Assembly (NCBI GenBank): GCA_029817715.1
Contig: JARUPY010000090.1
Coordinates: 1,240,001-1,304,000 of the forward strand
Origin: Melastoma dodecandrum
Taxonomy: Eukaryota > Streptophyta > Magnoliopsida > Myrtales > Melastomataceae
Direction: 5' to 3'
Length of the DNA: 64,000 bases
The notes under the pieces were generated by a model. The model was not told where the DNA came from and did not search any database. It saw only the letters and a program-made list of their open reading frames with translations. Position numbers and translations under genes: made by a program. Positions 19,369 through 28,627 of this stretch are shown piece by piece; the stretch's first letter is position 1, and each line of letters starts with the position of its first letter.

Positions 19369-20424
19369 ATGGAGAGCGTGACGATCGACGAGGCGAAGTC
19401 CGGCGGCATGCCGGACATGAAGGTCTCGGTCCGCCAGGTGTTCGGGATCGACAGCGACATGGAGGCGCCGGCCTATGCGAAGGCCGAGGCGCACGTTCCC
19501 GATCTCGATCCCGACTATCTCTTCGACAAGGACACGACGCTCGCGATCCTCGCCGGCTTCGCGCGCAACCGGCGTGTGATGGTGACCGGCTACCACGGCA
19601 CCGGCAAGTCGACGCACATCGAGCAGGTCGCCGCGCGGCTCAACTGGCCCTGCGTGCGCATCAACCTCGACAGCCACGTCTCGCGCGTCGACCTCGTCGG
19701 CAAGGACGCGATCGTGCTGAAGGAAGGCAAGCAGGTCACCGAGTTCAAGGACGGCATCCTGCCGTGGGCGCTGCAGAACAACGTCGCGCTCTGCTTCGAC
19801 GAATACGATGCCGGCCGTCCCGATGTGATGTTCGTCATCCAACGGGTGCTGGAGACGGCTGGCCGGCTGACCCTGCTCGACCAGAGCCGCGTCATCCGTC
19901 CCCACCCCGCCTTCCGCCTGTTCGCGACGACGAACACGATCGGCCTCGGCGATACGTCGGGCCTCTATCACGGCACGCAGCAGATCAATCAGGGCCAGAT
20001 GGACCGCTGGTCGATCGTCGCGACCCTGAACTACCTCCCGCACGATCGCGAGGTCGACATCGTCGCCGCCAAGGTGCCGCGCTTCGCTGGCGAGGCCGCC
20101 GACGCCAAGGGCAAGGACGCAACCGCCAAGGACGGCCGCTCCAAGCTCATCAAGGGCGGCCGCGAGACCGTCTCGAAGATGGTGCGGGTCGCCGACCTGA
20201 CGCGCAACGCCTTCGTCGCCGGCGACCTGTCGACGGTGATGAGCCCGCGCACCGTGATCACCTGGGCCGAGAACGCCGAGATCTTCGGCGACGTCGGCTT
20301 CGCGTTCCGCCTCACCTTCCTCAACAAGTGCGACGAGCTCGAGCGCACGCTGGTCGCCGAGTTCTACCAGCGCTGCTTCGGCCAAGAGCTGCCGGAGAGC
20401 GCGGTCAACGTCGTGATGAGCTGA
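19369..20424 (+). CDS. cobS: Cobaltochelatase subunit CobS
   Basis: A 351-aa AAA+ ATPase subunit of the aerobic (CobNST) cobaltochelatase that inserts cobalt into hydrogenobyrinate diamide. Walker [17 protein letters not shown], Walker [16 protein letters not shown], sensor [17 protein letters not shown]. An AGAAAGAAAGAAGG purine-rich ribosome site precedes the ATG. It is separated from cobT by an intervening DUF29 gene, which is unusual. Presence of CobS/CobT implies oxygen-dependent cobalamin synthesis. Confidence 0.97.
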   Translation: MESVTIDEAKSGGMPDMKVSVRQVFGIDSDMEAPAYAKAEAHVPDLDPDYLFDKDTTLAILAGFARNRRVMVTGYHGTGKSTHIEQVAARLNWPCVRINLDSHVSRVDLVGKDAIVLKEGKQVTEFKDGILPWALQNNVALCFDEYDAGRPDVMFVIQRVLETAGRLTLLDQSRVIRPHPAFRLFATTNTIGLGDTSGLYHGTQQINQGQMDRWSIVATLNYLPHDREVDIVAAKVPRFAGEAADAKGKDATAKDGRSKLIKGGRETVSKMVRVADLTRNAFVAGDLSTVMSPRTVITWAENAEIFGDVGFAFRLTFLNKCDELERTLVAEFYQRCFGQELPESAVNVVMS

Positions 20425-20444
20425 GGTCGCGCGGGGAGGGCGAT

Positions 20445-20942
20445 GTGAGCGGAAAAGTGCCCGAAGCCCACGTCGCAGCCGACCCTTCGCGTGCCGAGGC
20501 AGTGGCCGAGGCGCCCCGCGTTACCGACTACTATGCGTGGTCGCAGGAGCAGGCGGCGCACCTTCGAGCGGGTCGGTTCGACCAGGTCGATCTTCTCAAT
20601 GTCGCCGACGAGATCGAGGACGTGGGCAAGAGCGAGAAGCGGGAGTTGAGGAGCAATCTTGAGAATGTGCTGGTGCACATCCTCAAGTGGGAGCACCAAC
20701 CGCGACGGCGCGGCCGCTCCTGGGCCCTGTCGATCGCTGAGCACCGCCGTCGCGTCCTCGACAATCTCGTCGACAGCCCGAGCCTCGCCGGTGACTGGGA
20801 CGAGATGGTGAGCAGCGCCTACCACCTCGCAAGATTGCGCGCGGCGCGCGAGACAAACCTCTCGCTCGAGCGCTTCGACGAAAAAGGCCTCTACGACCGC
20901 GATACCATCATGGACGCGGTCTTCGAGATAGACGAGAGCTGA
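20445..20942 (+). CDS. DUF29 family protein
   Basis: Predicted 165 aa from the GTG at 20445, which follows GGGGAGGG. The DUF29 pattern is clear: [41 protein letters not shown], then [15 protein letters not shown]. The function is unknown; the family is scattered in cyanobacteria and proteobacteria, often near mobile DNA. It sits between cobS and cobT with 20-bp and 1-bp gaps, so it must be co-transcribed with them. Confidence 0.88.
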   Translation: MSGKVPEAHVAADPSRAEAVAEAPRVTDYYAWSQEQAAHLRAGRFDQVDLLNVADEIEDVGKSEKRELRSNLENVLVHILKWEHQPRRRGRSWALSIAEHRRRVLDNLVDSPSLAGDWDEMVSSAYHLARLRAARETNLSLERFDEKGLYDRDTIMDAVFEIDES

Positions 20943-20943
20943 T

Positions 20944-22845
20944 TTGGCCTCCAACCAAAAGCCGCCGACCAAGACCGATGCGCCGCAGGAACCGTTCAAG
21001 CGGGCGGTGGCCGGGTGCATGCGCGCCCTGTCGCGCTCGCCCGAGCTCGAGGTGACCTACGCGCCGGAGCGGCCGAGCCTTGTCACTGCCTCCGAAGGCA
21101 TCAAGGCGCGCCTGCCCGAGCCGCCGCGCAAGCTCGACGCGAAGGACGCGGCGATCGTGCGCGGCCACGCCGATGCGATGGCGTTGCGTCTCACCTGCCA
21201 CGACGGCAACATCCATCGCCGGCTGCTGCCGCAGACGGCGGGCGGACGCGCCTGCTTCGAGGCGGTCGAGCAGGCCCGCGTCGAGGCGATCGGCGCGCGG
21301 CGCATGGAAGGCGTCGCCGGCAACCTCACCGCCATGCTCGACGATCGCCTCGTTCGCGCCCGCCTGCCCGAGGTGACCCGCCGCGAGGACGCGCCGCTCG
21401 AGGAGGCGCTGGCCCTGATGGTGCGCGAGCGCCTCACCGGGATGCGGCCGCCGAAGAGCGGCGAGCGCGTCGTCGACCTCTGGCGTCCCTGGATCGAGGA
21501 GCGCATCGGCCGCGATCTCGACAAGCTGTCGTCGACGATCGGCGACCAGAAAGCCTTTGCGCAGTCCGTCCACAAGCTGCTCGCCGCGCTCGACATGGGC
21601 GAGGACACGGGCAGCGACCAGGAGGACGAGGACGACGACCGCGACGACCAGTCCGACAGCGAGGAGCAGCAGGACGAGGAGCGCGAGGGCGATGCTGAGC
21701 GGTCCGACGATGGCCAGCAGAGCGAGAAGGCGGAGGCCTCCTCCGAGGAGATGGACGAGTCCGCGATGGACTCCGCCGAGGCGCCGAGCGGCGAATCCGC
21801 CGAGGAGGCCGATTATTCCGATGCCGAGCAGGCGTCCGATGCGCGCCGCGCCCCGGCGCCGGGCCGCAACGAGCCGCGCGGGCCGGAGTACCGTGCCTAC
21901 AGTCGCGCCAACGACGAGATCGTCACGGCCGAGGACCTGTGCGATCCGGAGGAGCTCGAGCGCCTGCGCGCCTTCCTCGACAAGCAGCTCTCGAACTTGT
22001 CGTCGATCGTCGCGCGGCTCGCCAATCGGCTGCAGCGTCGGCTGATGGCCCAGCAGAACCGCTCGTGGGAGTTCGACCTCGAGGAGGGCATGCTCGATCC
22101 GTCGCGCCTGCCGCGCATCATCATCGATCCGAACCAGCCGCTGTCCTTCAAGCGCGAAAAGGACACCGACTTCCGCGACACGGTCGTCACGCTGCTGCTC
22201 GACAATTCGGGGTCGATGCGCGGACGGCCGATCACGGTGGCGGCGACCTGCGCCGACATCCTGGCGCGCACGCTCGAGCGGTGCGGCGTCAAGGTCGAGA
22301 TTCTTGGGTTCACGACGCGCGCGTGGAAGGGCGGGCTTGCCCGCGAGGCGTGGCTGCAGGCCGGCAAGCCGCCGACGCCGGGCCGCCTCAACGATCTGCG
22401 CCACATCGTCTACAAGCGCGCCGACGAGCCCTATCGGCGCGCGCGCAAGAACCTCGGGCTGATGATGCGCGAGGGCTTGCTCAAGGAGAACATCGACGGC
22501 GAGGCGCTCGACTGGGCGCACAAGCGTCTCCTCGGGCGACCCGAGCAGCGGCGAATCCTGATGATGATCTCGGATGGAGCGCCGGTTGACGATTCCACGC
22601 TGTCGGTCAACGCCGGCAACTATCTCGAGCGTCACCTCCGCCATATCATCGAGGAGATCGAGACCCGCTCGCCCGTCGAGCTGATCGCCATCGGCATCGG
22701 CCACGACGTGACGCGCTACTATCGCCGCGCGGTGACGATCGTCGACGCGGAGGAGCTTGGCGGCGTGATGACGGAAAAGCTCGCCGAGCTCTTCGACGAG
22801 ACTGGCACGCAGCCGCAGCGCGGCGGGCGGCCAACGCTGCACTAG
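20944..22845 (+). CDS. cobT: Cobaltochelatase subunit CobT
   Basis: A 633-aa partner of CobS. N-terminal CobT domain ([24 protein letters not shown]), a very acidic Asp/Glu/Ser linker near residues 220-300, and a C-terminal von Willebrand A domain with the MIDAS motif [14 protein letters not shown] and later [11 protein letters not shown]. The start is a TTG one base after the DUF29 stop, so translation is probably coupled. A 1.9-kb open frame on the opposite strand is a composition shadow. Confidence 0.96.
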   Translation: MASNQKPPTKTDAPQEPFKRAVAGCMRALSRSPELEVTYAPERPSLVTASEGIKARLPEPPRKLDAKDAAIVRGHADAMALRLTCHDGNIHRRLLPQTAGGRACFEAVEQARVEAIGARRMEGVAGNLTAMLDDRLVRARLPEVTRREDAPLEEALALMVRERLTGMRPPKSGERVVDLWRPWIEERIGRDLDKLSSTIGDQKAFAQSVHKLLAALDMGEDTGSDQEDEDDDRDDQSDSEEQQDEEREGDAERSDDGQQSEKAEASSEEMDESAMDSAEAPSGESAEEADYSDAEQASDARRAPAPGRNEPRGPEYRAYSRANDEIVTAEDLCDPEELERLRAFLDKQLSNLSSIVARLANRLQRRLMAQQNRSWEFDLEEGMLDPSRLPRIIIDPNQPLSFKREKDTDFRDTVVTLLLDNSGSMRGRPITVAATCADILARTLERCGVKVEILGFTTRAWKGGLAREAWLQAGKPPTPGRLNDLRHIVYKRADEPYRRARKNLGLMMREGLLKENIDGEALDWAHKRLLGRPEQRRILMMISDGAPVDDSTLSVNAGNYLERHLRHIIEEIETRSPVELIAIGIGHDVTRYYRRAVTIVDAEELGGVMTEKLAELFDETGTQPQRGGRPTLH

Positions 22846-22916
22846 GCAACCGAGAAGCAAGCTGCGTCACGTCGGCGTCGCCGACGTTCGCTTAAGTGGC
22901 TGTCGGAGAGCCACGC

Positions 22917-23564
22917 ATGCGCCTGATCTGTCTTGTCGCCATGATCCTCACGACGCTCGGCACGAGCGCCGTCAGGGCGCAAACGATGCCTGCGCTCTCG
23001 CCAGAGGCTTTGAGCGACCTCGTCCCGCGATGGTGGCGGTGGCGGGTTGCGCTCCCTGCCTTGGCGCTTCCGGACAAGGACAAGGCCGGGCACTTCTGCG
23101 ACGTCGGCCAGTCCGGCGGTACGTGGTTCCTCGCCGGCCTGTTGACCTTCGGCACCGCTCCGGGACCCATGCGGCGCGCCTGCGTCATGCCGGCCGGGCG
23201 GCGCCTGTTCTTCCCGCTGGTCACACTCATGCGCGTCGTTCAAGGCGATATCACTTGCGCGAAAGCGCAGGCTCAGGTCTCCGGCGGCATCGACAAGGCC
23301 GACAAGATGGTCGCGACCCTCGACGGCACCGATCTCTTGACGTCGACCCCCGCCCGCTGGGGCAGCAGTGCGACGTGCGTTGCCTTGAACCTACCTGCCG
23401 ATGGTCCGTCCTCGAAGCTGACGGCGGCGGTCGACGGATACTGGCTCTCGATAGGTCCGCTGCCTTCAGGGCATCATACGCTCGTCTATGGCGCCTCGCT
23501 TCCAGTCAATCATGACCAAAACGATATTGCCCAGTCGACCACCTACGAGCTCGAGGTGCAGTAG
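22917..23564 (+). CDS. Putative exported protein of unknown function
   Basis: Predicted 215 aa with a Sec signal peptide (MRLICLVAMILTTLGTSAVRA, cleavage near AQT). The mature part has several cysteines (HFCDVGQSGG, RRACVMPAG, DITCAKAQ, ATCVALNL), which could form periplasmic disulfides. No family recognised. The ATG at 22917 is preferred over an in-frame GTG at 22896 because the signal peptide begins there. A 7-bp hairpin (CGTCGGC/GCCGACG) separates it from cobT. Confidence 0.72.
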   Translation: MRLICLVAMILTTLGTSAVRAQTMPALSPEALSDLVPRWWRWRVALPALALPDKDKAGHFCDVGQSGGTWFLAGLLTFGTAPGPMRRACVMPAGRRLFFPLVTLMRVVQGDITCAKAQAQVSGGIDKADKMVATLDGTDLLTSTPARWGSSATCVALNLPADGPSSKLTAAVDGYWLSIGPLPSGHHTLVYGASLPVNHDQNDIAQSTTYELEVQ

Positions 23565-23595
23565 CGCCGGATCGCTCAGCACGTGGCACCCAGGC

Positions 23596-24063
23596 TCAGC
23601 TGGCGACGTCACCGCTTCGGTCGACTTCGCTTCGCGGCCGATGAGGCAGCGCGAGCATGATGCCGTTCCACACGAAATAGGGGAGCGGCGGGAGGAAGCT
23701 CGACCACGACAGGCTCGGGAGCGCCGGCGCGACAACGAAGAAAAGCAGCACGAGCAGGCCGGATTGGCCTGCGTCGTGAAGGCGGCGCACGCAGGCGGCC
23801 AGGCTGCCGATCAGGACGACGACGATCCCGAACAGGCCGACACCCAAACCAATCCAGGCGAGCGGGGTGGGCAGACGAAGCGGCGCGAGGAACGCCGGCA
23901 CGTCGTTCGCCGGAAGCGGCGAGTCGAGGCTGGCAGGGCCGACGCAAAGCAGGGCTCCCGCCAGGTAGGTGATGCCCAAGAGCGCGAGTGTGGTGAGGGC
24001 GAAGGTGGATCGGTCGGCGCGGCCTCGGAAGGAGAACACGTTGCGCATCACCACCAGTGTCAT
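23596..24063 (-). CDS. DUF805 membrane protein, second copy
   Basis: Predicted 155 aa. The N-terminal DUF805 signature VFSFRGRADRSTFALTTLALLG is followed by hydrophobic segments and the family mark CVRRLHDAGQSGLLVLLFFV. An alternative start is the ATG at 24048. It is the last gene of a vgrG - DUF805 - DUF805 row on the minus strand, 115 bp from the previous gene. The DUF805 function is unknown; in this context it may protect the inner membrane or assist a VgrG-linked effector (speculation). Confidence 0.8.
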   Translation of the reverse strand: MTLVVMRNVFSFRGRADRSTFALTTLALLGITYLAGALLCVGPASLDSPLPANDVPAFLAPLRLPTPLAWIGLGVGLFGIVVVLIGSLAACVRRLHDAGQSGLLVLLFFVVAPALPSLSWSSFLPPLPYFVWNGIMLALPHRPRSEVDRSGDVAS

Positions 24064-24178
24064 GTCTCCGGGCTTATCCAGGTCGGCAGAGCGCTCGACT
24101 CTTACTTGAAAACCGTCGATCGTCGCTGATAGGCACCTGCTTGCCGGCCGCGACGCGGCGACAATCAAGCTTCGGCGT

Positions 24179-24628
24179 TCATTCCGGTCCATACGCATTC
24201 GGACCAGCTGTTCCCGGAATTGTCGCAAGCAGCAGCCACCAAATCAGGAACGCGATCGACGGGAACGGGTCGACGTCGGGCAAGGGCAGCACCGGAAAAG
24301 CCAGGCGGGCGAGCACCAGCCAGCCTGTGACGTTCATGTCGTGCAGGCGCCGGACCTCGAACGAGAGCAGGATCACGGCGAGTGCGACGATCGCGATGCT
24401 GTCGACGATCAGCAGGGGGAGCGCGAGGGAGGCCGGCACCCATTGAAGCAAGGCGGGGACATCGCGCGAGGGCAGGGTCGCGCTCAAATCACGTGCGCAC
24501 AGGACCGCGAGATCGATCATCAAAGGCATCACGGCACCGATGCCAAGTGCGATCACAGCAAACGGCAGGCGCGCGACCCGACCTTCGAAACCGATCGCCG
24601 CGGGCCGATTGCGGCTTGCGTCACTCAT
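24179..24628 (-). CDS. DUF805 membrane protein, first copy
   Basis: Predicted 149 aa: GFEGRVARLPFAVIALGIG (DUF805 N-terminus), three or four hydrophobic helices, and FEVRRLHDMNVTGWLVLARL, the RRLHD family motif. Its ATG overlaps the vgrG stop (ATGA), so it is translationally coupled to vgrG. It is a divergent paralogue of the next gene. Coupling to a VgrG is the classical position of an effector adaptor or immunity protein, but no such role is known for DUF805. Confidence 0.82.
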   Translation of the reverse strand: MSDASRNRPAAIGFEGRVARLPFAVIALGIGAVMPLMIDLAVLCARDLSATLPSRDVPALLQWVPASLALPLLIVDSIAIVALAVILLSFEVRRLHDMNVTGWLVLARLAFPVLPLPDVDPFPSIAFLIWWLLLATIPGTAGPNAYGPE

Positions 24629-27549
24629 TCGCGGGCCAAGCCGCTCATGTCGCTTTCGCCGGTCGTGTCCTCCGGCACGGTCTGTACGGCGCCCGGCGTG
24701 AACATGTGCTTGAAGGTTTCGTACCCCGTATTCAGCTGGCCGGTGAAACCCTCGCCGAACCACTTGCCGGCCAGGCCGCCGAGATCGCCCGCCTTCTTGT
24801 TGTCGCCGGTCAGCGAAAAGGTCAGCCACTTACCGGCGACGCTGAATATGTCGCCGACCTTGTTCGGGCGAAGCGGCCCGGTATTCGGATCGTAGTACAT
24901 GGGATGTGCGTCGTTCGGGTCGGGCTGGAAGAAGCCGCCGGTGTCCTTAGGCGTGCCGTCGCCTGGCACCACCATCGGATCCGATACGACCTTCCCGGCT
25001 TTGAATGCGACCTCGGCGGCGGCCGCGATCGCCACAGAGAACTTGTCCATCGTAATCGTGCTGTCGCCGGCCTTGATCTGGATCTTGCCGGACTTGTCGA
25101 GCGTGATCGAGGCGTCGCCCGCCGTCAGGACGATCGTGTCGTCGGCACTTATGTTGATCGTCTTCGCCGCCAGGCTCATCGCGTTCTTCGACGCGAGCTC
25201 GACCTTGTCGCCCGCGTCGAAATGCACGAGATGCAGGGCGCTCCCGGCGATCTGGTCGCCGGCAGCGAAAATGATCTTTTGGCCAGCGGCATCGACAATG
25301 TCGTACTTAGAATTGAGCGCCCAGCTGCCGCCTGTCTTCACGATGGCGTCCGAGCCCACGCTGAGGTTCCAGGCCGAGCCCGTCTTGATCGCGAAGGTCG
25401 AGCCGACATGCGTCACCTTGCTGGTGCCGACCTGCTCGACGTGCGCGCAGCCGCAATGGTCGGGTCGCATCGTCCCGGTGATGTGGTTGTGCATGCCGGG
25501 CAGGTTGAAGAGCGTTCCTGCGGCCTGGCCGAAAAGCCCACCAGCGGCGGCCAAAGCGGTGCCGGCATCGGGACGGGGGCTTGAGCCGCTCCACACATTC
25601 TGCTGGGCCTGTTGTCCCGTCTGTCCGAGCAGCCCGATCAACGAGCCGGCCAGCGGCGGAATCATCGCCTCGGAATGTCCCGAAAGGAGCGACGCGAGCT
25701 CCGCCACCATCCTGCCGGCCTGGGCGGAGCCGAGCGCACCCGAGTCTTCGGGGTTGGCCGATGCTCCGGCCGCCGCCGTCGCGAGAGCCTGCCCGAGAAG
25801 GCTCGATGTGATCGGAGACATCGTCGCGAACGGCGCCATCAGACCTGCCACGCCGCCGCCCGTCGCACCGACCGCGATGTTGTATGAGCTACCCACTTCC
25901 CAGGTCAGATTCTGCCCGACGGTCAGCGCCTGGTTTCGACCGACGACACTCGAATGGTCGTTGCCGACGCTCATGGTCTGGTTGTTCTCGATGCGCGTCG
26001 TGTGATCCTTCTGCGCGTGGAAGAACATGTTCTCCGCGCCGGTCGCATCCTCGAAGGTCATCTCGTTGAAGCCGGTCGACTTGTACGAGTTCGACCGGAA
26101 CGTCATCCGCGTCTTGTTGTCGGGCAGCGGATAGGGCGTCGGGTTGGTGGGGTCCGGCACCAGGGCGGTGACGAACGGCCGGTCGGGGTCGCCGTCCTGG
26201 TAGGAGACCAAAGCTTCCATGCCGACGCGCGGGATCACCTGGTGACCCCAGGTCGTGCCGGCCCACGGCTGGCCGACGCGGATCCAGCAGGTGTCTGAGC
26301 CGTCCTTTGCGGCGCGACGGTCCCACGGGAACCACACTTTGATGCGGCCCCACTGGTCGCAGAAGATCTCCTCGCCCTCGGGGCCGGCGATCATCGCGAT
26401 CTGCGTGCCGACGACCGAGGGTCGTGGGATCGTGCGATGCGGCGTCGCGGGCGTCGTCGCCGGCATCACCGCAAAGGTGTTCGCGTAGGTCGGCTGGCCG
26501 CCGTTCGTCTCGTAGGTCCTGTTCGTGGCCTCGTGGCGGATCGCGGTCACCACCTGCTGCGCGAAGACGTTCGAGGGCTTCGCGACGTCGTGCGGCGTGA
26601 AGCGCCGTCCCGGCGCCAGCGTGCGGACGGTCGAGGCCGCATCGACCGTCTCGAAGCCCGTCTCCGTCGCCTGGATCCGGTACTTCATCGCTTGCTCGGC
26701 GCTCCACGAATCGTCGAAGCGGCCGGGGTACTCGTAAAGCTCGTTGGTGGTGGAGCCGGGCACGATGTTGAGGTTCGCTTGCTCGCCGTGCGGCGCCTGC
26801 ATGGCGAGGAAATTCCAGTCGCGGCCGGCGCGCTTGCCCGGCGTGTAGGCGTAGCGGACATTCCAGCGATTGATGTGGTCCTGCGCCGCCGAGCCCTCGG
26901 TGAACCGCACCTCCGGCTCGCTCGAGTCGCGGTAGCCGGACTGGTGATCGGCGACGATCATCGTGTGGCGGCCCTGGTCGTGCTCGAACCAGTAGAACAG
27001 GCCCATCTGCTGCATGCGCCGCAGCATGTAGGCAAGGTCGGTCTCGTTCCACTGCACGGAATAGTCGAGCGGCGTCTGCGTCTGGGTCACGCGCAGCTCG
27101 AGGTCGGTGATACCGTGCTCGCTAAGCAGCGTTTCGACGATCTGCGGCGCGGTGGTGCCGCGGAAGATGCGGCAGTCCGACGTCTGCAACAGCCTCCAGA
27201 TGGTCGGCCGCACGGTGAGCATGTAGGAGCGCGTGCCGCGCGTCGTCAGGGAGCCCTGGTGAAGGTCGGTGACAAAACCATTCCACCAGCGCGTGCCGCC
27301 GTCCTTCAGCTTGAGCGAAAAGTCGACGGAGGAGCCGATGAGGTCGCCGGCGCGAAGGTCGTCGCGTTGCGACTTGACCTCGGCCTTGATAGTGAAGAGG
27401 TCGTTGATCGCCTCGTCGACCGTCAGCTGCTCGAGAAGCAGCGCGTCCTCGCCGAGCACGCTGGAGATGGCCATCATCCGGCCGGCCTGCGTGTACGGCG
27501 CGTGGATGTTCAAGGCTGCCTCGTCCGCAGTCGACGTCGATGGCGGCAA
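24625..27549 (-). CDS. vgrG: Type VI secretion spike protein VgrG, orphan, C-terminally extended
   Basis: Up to 974 aa. gp27-like start (MMAISSVLGEDALLLEQLTVDEAINDLFTIK), mid gp27/gp5 hub (GLFYWFEHDQGRHTMIVADHQ), OB-fold signature FCDQWGRIKVWFPWDR, then gp5 beta-helix with VGRNQALTVGQNLTWEVG repeats. An Ala/Gly-rich hydrophobic insertion near residues 548-680 splits the beta-helix. A DUF2345-like region and a ~115-residue Pro/Asp-rich extension follow. The start is a TTG at 27549; the ATG pair at 27472-27477 is a reasonable alternative. No T6SS sheath or membrane-complex genes are in the window. Confidence 0.92.
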   Translation of the reverse strand: MPPSTSTADEAALNIHAPYTQAGRMMAISSVLGEDALLLEQLTVDEAINDLFTIKAEVKSQRDDLRAGDLIGSSVDFSLKLKDGGTRWWNGFVTDLHQGSLTTRGTRSYMLTVRPTIWRLLQTSDCRIFRGTTAPQIVETLLSEHGITDLELRVTQTQTPLDYSVQWNETDLAYMLRRMQQMGLFYWFEHDQGRHTMIVADHQSGYRDSSEPEVRFTEGSAAQDHINRWNVRYAYTPGKRAGRDWNFLAMQAPHGEQANLNIVPGSTTNELYEYPGRFDDSWSAEQAMKYRIQATETGFETVDAASTVRTLAPGRRFTPHDVAKPSNVFAQQVVTAIRHEATNRTYETNGGQPTYANTFAVMPATTPATPHRTIPRPSVVGTQIAMIAGPEGEEIFCDQWGRIKVWFPWDRRAAKDGSDTCWIRVGQPWAGTTWGHQVIPRVGMEALVSYQDGDPDRPFVTALVPDPTNPTPYPLPDNKTRMTFRSNSYKSTGFNEMTFEDATGAENMFFHAQKDHTTRIENNQTMSVGNDHSSVVGRNQALTVGQNLTWEVGSSYNIAVGATGGGVAGLMAPFATMSPITSSLLGQALATAAAGASANPEDSGALGSAQAGRMVAELASLLSGHSEAMIPPLAGSLIGLLGQTGQQAQQNVWSGSSPRPDAGTALAAAGGLFGQAAGTLFNLPGMHNHITGTMRPDHCGCAHVEQVGTSKVTHVGSTFAIKTGSAWNLSVGSDAIVKTGGSWALNSKYDIVDAAGQKIIFAAGDQIAGSALHLVHFDAGDKVELASKNAMSLAAKTINISADDTIVLTAGDASITLDKSGKIQIKAGDSTITMDKFSVAIAAAAEVAFKAGKVVSDPMVVPGDGTPKDTGGFFQPDPNDAHPMYYDPNTGPLRPNKVGDIFSVAGKWLTFSLTGDNKKAGDLGGLAGKWFGEGFTGQLNTGYETFKHMFTPGAVQTVPEDTTGESDMSGLARE

Positions 27550-27648
27550 GGCTATCGCGCCCCGGTAACGGGCTTATGACGAGGATACAATCTGCGCGAG
27601 ATGAGGCGCCGGCGGGATAGAGCGCCGACGTGTCCGATCCGCGTCGGG

Positions 27649-28524
27649 TCAGGCCGTAAGCGCGGCCTGCGGATGCTTCTCCGTCAGCGCCATGCGCAAC
27701 TTCTCCATCGCACGGCTCTCGATCTGGCGCACACGCTCTTTGGAGATGCCGAGCCGAACGCCTAGTTCCTCAAGCGTCATCGCCTCCTCGGACAGGCGGC
27801 GCTCGCGAAGGATGTTGTACTCGCGCTCGGAAAGCCGCGTCAGCGCATCCTTCAGCCAGCCCAGCCGGCGATCGGTGTCGATCGCGCTGCCGACCGCCTC
27901 GTCGGGGAGCGGCTGCTTGTCGACCAGAAACTCGATCCGCTCGGATGGCGCGCTGGTGTTGTCCGCATCCGCGACCGGGGCGTTCAGCGAGACGTCGGGG
28001 CCGGACAGCCGCGTGTCCATCATCTCGACGTCGGCGCGGTTCACGCCGAGCGCCTTCGCGATCTCGCCGTAAAGCACGATGTTGCCGCGCGGTTCGCCGC
28101 CGTTGTTGGAGAGCTTCGCGCGAAGCCGGCGGAGGTTGAAGAACAACGCCTTCTGCGCGGAGCTCGTCCCGCCTCGCACGATCGACCAATTGCGCAGGAT
28201 GTAGTCCTGGATCGACGCGCGGATCCACCACGTCGCGTAGGTCGAGAAACGAACCTCGCGATCCGGGTCGAAGCGGGCCGCCGCTTCGAGCAGGCCGACA
28301 TGGCCCTCCTGGATCAGATCGGCGACGGGCAGTCCGTAATGACGAAATCGCACCGCGATCGCAATGACGAGCCGCATATGCGCTTCGGCAAGCTCATGTA
28401 GTGCGTCTTCGTCACGATCGTCGCGCCAGCGGACGGCAAGCTCATGTTCGTTGTCGCGCTCGAGAAACGGCGCAGCCATTGCAGTCTTGACCAGTTGTTG
28501 CCCGACACCGATCAGCTGGCCCAT
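27649..28524 (-). CDS. rpoH: RNA polymerase sigma-32 factor
   Basis: Predicted 291 aa. Region 2 (LIQEGHVGLLEAAARFDPDREVRFSTYATWWIRASIQDYILRNWSIVR) and the RpoH box QKALFFNLRRLR identify a heat-shock sigma factor; region 4 is LGVRLGISKERVRQIESRAMEKLR. The ATG at 28522-28524 has GGGAG 6 bp upstream. Rhizobiales often carry two or more rpoH genes; the divergence of region 1 (MGQLIGVGQQLV) suggests this is an RpoH2-like copy rather than the main one. Nearby protease and envelope genes are plausible regulon members. Confidence 0.92.
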   Translation of the reverse strand: MGQLIGVGQQLVKTAMAAPFLERDNEHELAVRWRDDRDEDALHELAEAHMRLVIAIAVRFRHYGLPVADLIQEGHVGLLEAAARFDPDREVRFSTYATWWIRASIQDYILRNWSIVRGGTSSAQKALFFNLRRLRAKLSNNGGEPRGNIVLYGEIAKALGVNRADVEMMDTRLSGPDVSLNAPVADADNTSAPSERIEFLVDKQPLPDEAVGSAIDTDRRLGWLKDALTRLSEREYNILRERRLSEEAMTLEELGVRLGISKERVRQIESRAMEKLRMALTEKHPQAALTA

Positions 28525-28627
28525 GAAATCTCCCGCCTCCCCCTCGCGAGCGGGTCCACCGTGACGCGCCCGCGACCACACGAGAACCAACCTCGGGGCA
28601 GGTCGGTTCCCGCGTCCAACCGTAAGG

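Noticed and set aside
18574..20385. 600-aa minus-strand open frame
   Set aside because: Antisense to the J-domain gene and cobS; biased Arg/Asp/His/Val composition typical of shadow frames in high-GC DNA.
20908..22860. 650-aa minus-strand open frame
   Set aside because: Exact antisense of cobT, which has clear VWA and CobT motifs on the plus strand.
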